Positions 1-6,000 of a stretch of DNA of 7,862 nucleotides are shown here, piece by piece. This stretch comes from Planctomycetota bacterium. Lineage in GTDB: Bacteria; Planctomycetota; Planctomycetia; Planctomycetales; Planctomycetaceae. How positions within the stretch are numbered: position 1 is the first letter of the stretch; each line of letters starts with the position of its first letter. The stretch spans positions 1 through 7,862 of the forward strand of contig JAPOLP010000242.1 in NCBI GenBank assembly GCA_029977045.1. Reading direction: 5' to 3'. The translations under genes were made by a program, and so were the position numbers. The notes under the pieces were generated by a model, which had not been told where the DNA came from, did no database searches, and was given only the letters and a program-made list of their open reading frames with translations.

Positions 1-3000
1 AGCAGAATCGTGTCGTCACCGGCCAGAGCGTTCGCGGTCTGCACAGCCGACCGCAGTGAGCGTTGCTCGCCGTCCGCCAGACTTGAGTTCGTGTCGACTC
101 GCTCATCGCCAACCGCTGCATCGGCGGCATCGTTGAAGGTCACGTCAATCCGCGGAGACGTCTGCGAAGACCGAAGATCGATCACTTCAAACGTTGTCCA
201 GCTCTCCGAGGCGTCTGTCCGCAGCGGCGTCATCGTCGAGATCGACTCAATACCCGACCCTTCAGAGAGCAGTGTCAGCGTGTACCTTCCCGGAGCGCCA
301 GTCACGCTGGTCAGGTCCAGGACATACTGATCCGGTCCCTGAGCACTCATCACCACGTCGACGCTCTGCAGAGAAACCGGCAGAGCGGTCGTGCCGCCTT
401 CCGGGATCCGAGTCAGACGGAAGTCGGAAATGTCGACGCCGGTCACATCGTCTGAGAAGTTAACCGTAACCACGCCCGCGGGACGCAGCCGCGGATCGGG
501 AGAGACAGCCACGATGCTGGCGTTCGGTTCGCCGATCTGGAACTCCCAGCGGACTTCTGAAGCGATACCGGGAGGCGTGAGCAGACTGGCGTCATCAGCC
601 AGAACGTTGCCATTCAGGTCAGCTACGACCTGAACGCTGCTGTCGTTGCGAATCTGCAGCACGTACGAACCGGGCTCTGCCGTCACACTGGAAAGGTCCA
701 GCAGCCAGACCGCGTTCGATCCCAGAAACTGCGTAATCGACCCGGCTGCCAGAGCAACGTTCGAGCCGTTCAGTGTCAGGCGGACATCGTCAACATCAAA
801 GCCTGCCACCTCTTCGGAGAAGGTCACCTTCAGCACGCCAACGGAGTTAAAGACCGTCGCCGGAATTGCCAGGCCGTTTGAATCCAGCACAGTGACAACT
901 TCCGGAGCCACACTGTCAGAACCTGCTTCCCACTGATCCGCTGCAGCCACTCCCGCAGTCGGTCCAACGAGTGTCAGGATGCGGCCTTCGTCGTCACGGA
1001 ATTCAACCGGATTCGGAACTTCCAGATCGTTGCCGGCGAGATCCTGAATGCCACCTGCAAGCACGCGGAGTTCATACGTCCCCACGGTGTTCGTCAGTGT
1101 CGACAGATCGATCGTGTATCGCCGCGCCGGAGCACCCGGTTGCGGCGGTTCGGCATTGACCGTCAGCGAACCAAGACCCGGTTGCAGAACACCGTCGCGA
1201 TACAGCTCGAAATCGCTGATGTCGACGTTCTCAACCGGCTCATCAAACAGAATGTTCACAACCCCTGCACTGGGTTGCGACAGGCTCAACTGCAGCGGGT
1301 CAGGCTGAACGTCCACGACGTTGGCGGTCGGCGTCGTCCGGTCCAGCTGCCAGGTCGCGGAGACATCCGCCGACAGTTCGATATCCGAATTGTCAACGAT
1401 GCCCGAATTCGTCGCCACCAGCGTGATCCGGTAGCTGGCCTCCGTCACATCAATCAGACCGGTCGCGGACAGGTCGATGGAGAATGAATCGTCGAATGTC
1501 AGAGCAACGGCGTCACCGTTGCTGTGAGCAGTCGCGCCGGCTCCACGCGTCACCGTCAGCGTATTGCCAACGATTCCCGTCACGTTGACGACTTCGCCGC
1601 CAATCTTGACTTCAAATCCGCCCGTCGCCGGGAAGACGGAACCGTCCACAACCGTGATCGCCGTTGTGACCGCCGTGATGTTTCCAACCAGAGTCGACGA
1701 ACCGGCAGGCGCGATCACCGCCGAGGCCAGTGTCACGGAACTACCGCTGCTGTGGCTTGTCGCTGTTGAGCCCTCTGCTCCGCGTTCCACCGTCAGCACA
1801 TTGCCGCTGACGGCAGTGACATTCAGCTGTTCCGAGCCAATCGTGACGCGGAATCCACCAACAGCCGGGAAGACGCTGCCGTCCGCCACCGTGATCGTTG
1901 TCTGCGAGCCATCGATCGCCGCAGCCAGAGTCGACGAAGAACCAGCCAGCGAACTGGTCACGAGAACGAATCCCGCTCCGTCGTTGCGTTCCAGGCGGAA
2001 GTCGCTGACATCAACCTGCGCGACGTCAACGTCCTTGGAGAATGTCACCAGAATCGGATCGCTGTCGGTCGCAATGTTGCGGAATTCCGGCGTGACAGTG
2101 ATCGTCGCCGACGGTCCGGTGTTCTCGACAACCCACGTATCGAGCGAGATCAGCCCAGTCTGAATCGGATTTCCGGCGAGGTCCTGAATCAGCGACGCCG
2201 ACCCCTGAATACTCAGTGAGTACGCACCCGGAGCGCCCGTTTTCAGGTTCAGGTCGATCGTGTATTCAGACGGAGTGACCTGATTGAGCGTCAGGCCCGA
2301 AAGTGAAACGGGCTGCGCACCGTTCCCGTCGTTGGCGTCGCGAGTCAGCACCAGGTCTGTCAGATTGAAACCGGTCACTGCTTCGGTGAACTCGATCGTG
2401 ATCAGTCCCGCTGCAGTACTGCGCGGATCGGGCTGAACACTGACCGAGCCCGGAACGACTGCCGGAGGTGTCAGGTCGACAAAGAAGGTCTCAGTAGCGT
2501 CGTTGACAACGTAGTTCGGCTGCTCGTAGGAAGACGGTGCCTGGCCGCCGTAAGGAGGAAGCGGATTGCCCGGGTAAACGGCGTCAATGATGCGATCGTT
2601 GATCGTCTTGCGAAGCCGCTTCCAGGTATCCGTCGCATCGCTGCCGAACGTGTAGCCGTTACCCGTTCCGTCCGTGATGGCGCCTGTGTCGTTCAGCGTC
2701 AGCACGTACGTCCCGAAGGCATCCGTCACAGGCCCGGTCAGATCGATGACGTAGCGATCGCTGAAGACCGCGGTGCCACTGTCAAACGGGTCTGCAACAG
2801 CATTCCCCGAGGCATCCACCGGATTAAGCGGACGGACTCGAATGCCAGCCAGCGACACTGGCTGAGCACCAGCACCGTCACCGCGATCGCGCGTCAGCGT
2901 GAAGTCTGTTGCGGCGTTGAAGCGGTCAATTCCAGTCACACGCTCGTTGAAGACGACGGTGACAACTCCCGCGTCGGAGACTCGTGGATCCGGGTCGATA

Positions 3001-6000
3001 TCGAGGATTTCAGCTGATGGTCCCTGGCTGTCCTGAACCCAGGAATCAACCGCGTCGACCGACAGTTGCTCGCCATCGCCAACAGCAAAGATGGCCGTTC
3101 CTCGATTGAGCCTCAGCACATAAGCGCCATCAATCGAGGCTCCTCCGTCGGTGGTCACGGGCGTCAGGTCAAACACAAAACTTGTGCTGCTCGTCATCGT
3201 CGCCGTCAAAGCCATGTTGTTTGACGGGTCAACAAGCTGGACCACCTGCGGTCCGTTTCCATCTCCACTGTCACGCGTCAGCGTGAAGTAGTCACTGATC
3301 GCATCTCCTGTCGTAATCCCGGTCACAGCCTCATCGAAGACGACCGTCACGGTACTCGCACCGGTCATGCGCGGATCGGGGAAGACGGTCGCGATCGTTG
3401 GACTGGGGCCGACCGGCGTAAAGGTCCAGGCGTCAAACGCTGGAAACGCCAGGAACGACCCCTGCTGATCCGTGATTCGGCTGGCATCCGTATTCCGCAG
3501 CGTCAACCGGTAGCTGACCACCTGATTCGGCGAATCCGTCGGAAACGCACCGGTCAGCGCGATGAGATTCGGCAGTTGGAACAACGTCGCAAAACCGGTC
3601 CCCGTCGGGTCATCGAGCGCAATGGGAGCATTAGCAGCAGCATCCAGCGGAACGGTCACCGGCCCAAGTCCGATGTCGCGGGTCAGCACGAAATCGCTGG
3701 CGTTGACCTGCGTGATCCGAACCGGCTCCGAAAAGCGAACGAGCACGCTGTCAACACTGCTGTTCCTTGGGTCAGGATCAACATCAATGATATCCGCCGT
3801 CGGTGCGGTGTTGATCCGCGTCCATACATCCGTCGTGTCCGCCAGGACGTTGAACCGATCCACGCCATAGGGACGGCCCACCCGGTCGACGATCTCCGGG
3901 TCAAACGACCATGTACTGGTCGGCCCGGACAGCAGGTAAACGGCAGCGTCAGCGGTGATGGGCGCAGTCAGGGTGTCGTTAAACAACTGGAAGTTGTCAT
4001 TGTCGAGCACCACGATCCTGAACGTGCCGTTCAAGGCCGTTGCGGCCCCAACTCCCGTGCCCCGGATCCCACTCAGTGTGACGGTCTGCCCGGTGGACAG
4101 GCCGTGAGCCTGAGAATTGATCGTCACCGCCGTGCCCACTCCGCCAGCCGTCGAGATGCCATCCAGAGCCACAGCCGTCGAGTCGTCGCGTCGCGCCATC
4201 AGTGTCAGTCGGTACGTGCCGACACCGTCGGTAACGGACGAGAGGTCAATGCTGTACTGCTCGGGGCTGATCTGCGTGACCGCCAGGTTAGCACCGATCT
4301 CACTCAGATCGATTGCCTGGAACCCACCGCTCGTTCCGTCATCGTGAGACAGCACGAAGTCGAAGATGTCGACGCCCGTCACTGGCTCCGTGAAATTGAT
4401 GCGTACAATGCCCGCCGGACCAGAGATCGGATCCGGGGAGATCGGGACGATCGTCGCTTCCGGGAACGTGTTGTCGATGATCAGCTCGTACTGGCCTTCG
4501 ACCGCACCTGCAGCCGTCAGATCAACCGTAAAGCTGGTCGCGGAATTCTGCTGCACGATGACGCTGGCCAGGTCAACCGGGACACCATCCCGAGTCAGGT
4601 ACAGGTCATCGACGTCGAAATTCGTAACCTGCTCGGAGAACTGAACCGTAACGATGCCCGGCGTTGCTGACCGGGGATCAGGCGTCACGTCAATGACGTT
4701 GTCCACAGGGAATGTCGGGGCCAGCGGCGACGGGAAGCTCTCATCGCGGGTTTTCCACTCACCACCGCCAGCATAGACACCGTTATCGACCGCCGTCGCG
4801 CTACTGTCGAACGTCCGGAAGATGTCGAACGTATTCGCATCAATGACTTCGACGCGGAACACGTTATTCACAGACGGCAGGCCAGTAACGTCAAAAATCT
4901 CGACCAGACGCCGGTCACTGAGCCCGTGATTTGGCGAGGTAATTCGCTGCTGTCCCCCACCCATGCTCGTGACGTTCGTGATCACACCGTTCAGAGCAGG
5001 ATTGGGAGTCCACGCTCCCCAGTCCGTAGAGCCATTCGGACCGTCCCCGTCCGGCCCGGCATTGAAGTTGTCGCCCTGCGAGAACTCATTCTGAGCAGTA
5101 ACCCCGGAAGTGTCGTATCCCTGAGCAATACGAAACGTCGTCGGCCCAATCCCGGAATACTGGAACGGCACCAGGTTCGGCACAGTGTTGTTTATGTTGA
5201 TGGTCAGGAACCCGCCTGAGGCATACGCCGGCCCGTCTTCACCCGCCGTGTTCTGCAGAATCAGCGTGTTGTTTCCGAACGCCAGGTTGATCTGGCTGGC
5301 CTGGTAGTTGCCGTTAGCAGAATGCAGTTCACCGTTGACGCCGAGAGCGTTTCTGATCTCAACCGTTGTCCCTTCGTCGATAATCAACGGGACCTGCCCC
5401 ATACCGGTCCCGTAGACCCCGAAAATGTCCTCATCGAACGTGACCTGCAGCTCCGTGATTCCATTGCCAACATCGACCCGCTGGACATCGAGAATCCGAA
5501 AGATCGCGTCAGGTGCTCCGTTTGACTGCGGCAGACCGGAGGTCTGGCTGGGGACCGCACCGAAAGTGAATGGACCCGTGCGGGACGGAATTCGGGTTGT
5601 GTCACGAATTCGTGTCGCCGATGGAAATGGGCCACCGGGAGACTCCGTCGGCGCACCAACTCGCGACTTGTATTGCGATTCAGCGTTGTTGTAACCGACC
5701 GATGGATTACGGACGTCCAGGCCATTGCCGGTATTACCTTCAAACACCAGGTTCAGTCGAGAAAGCGGGTCCGGTTCGTATCGACTCACGCCGTATCCAG
5801 GAGGATTCGTTCTGTCGTCCCAGTCAGCACCGACCGTAAGTACCGGATCAACCGTCGAGATAAACGGACGAACTGAGAAGTCATCACCGAAGTTCCCCTC
5901 GAATGTGTTGTTCACAACCCGCGCATTCGTACGGCTGTTGATCTCGGTCCGCGTGCCGTTCGAGCTTGTTGTCTGAGACAACCCTAATGTCGAGTTCGAC

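Larger units (their letters stand above)
1329..2111 (-). repeat. Ig-like repeat 7, interrupted by two tandem ADGS modules
   Basis: About 261 residues, the longest repeat. It opens SATITVTPEFRNIATD (PEFR at 2079-2090, a variant of PDPR), then ILVTFSKDVDVAQVDVSDFR and LERNDGAG. Two ADGS modules (1497-1937) then interrupt it. The Ig pattern resumes with DSFSIDLSATGLIDVTEASY, RITLVATNSGIVDNS and TWQLDRTTP. The two Ig halves together make about 110 residues, the normal size, which supports insertion into a loop between the LTRD-like strand and the IDL strand. Confidence 0.78.

Noticed and set aside
1497..1937. Direct repeat that might suggest a CRISPR array or a mobile element
   Set aside because: Only two units of 237 bases occur. 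They are in frame, encode matching protein modules, and have no spacers, inverted ends or transposase.
1564..2163. Plus-strand open frame of 199 codons
   Set aside because: It is opposite repeat 7. Its Val/Thr/Ser/Pro-rich translation, including doubled motifs, simply mirrors the 237-base duplication of the minus-strand gene.
3576..4670. Plus-strand open frame of 364 codons
   Set aside because: It lies wholly opposite the Ig-like repeats of the minus-strand gene. Its translation is rich in Arg, His, Asp and Gln with no domain pattern, as expected when the complement of a GC-rich gene is read in another frame.
3909..4995. Possible ubiquitin-activating enzyme (E1) homology through the HGL...W modules
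   Set aside because: At most these are short beta modules resembling the FCCH subdomain. No adenylation domain or catalytic Cys exists, and the fragment has no Cys at all.
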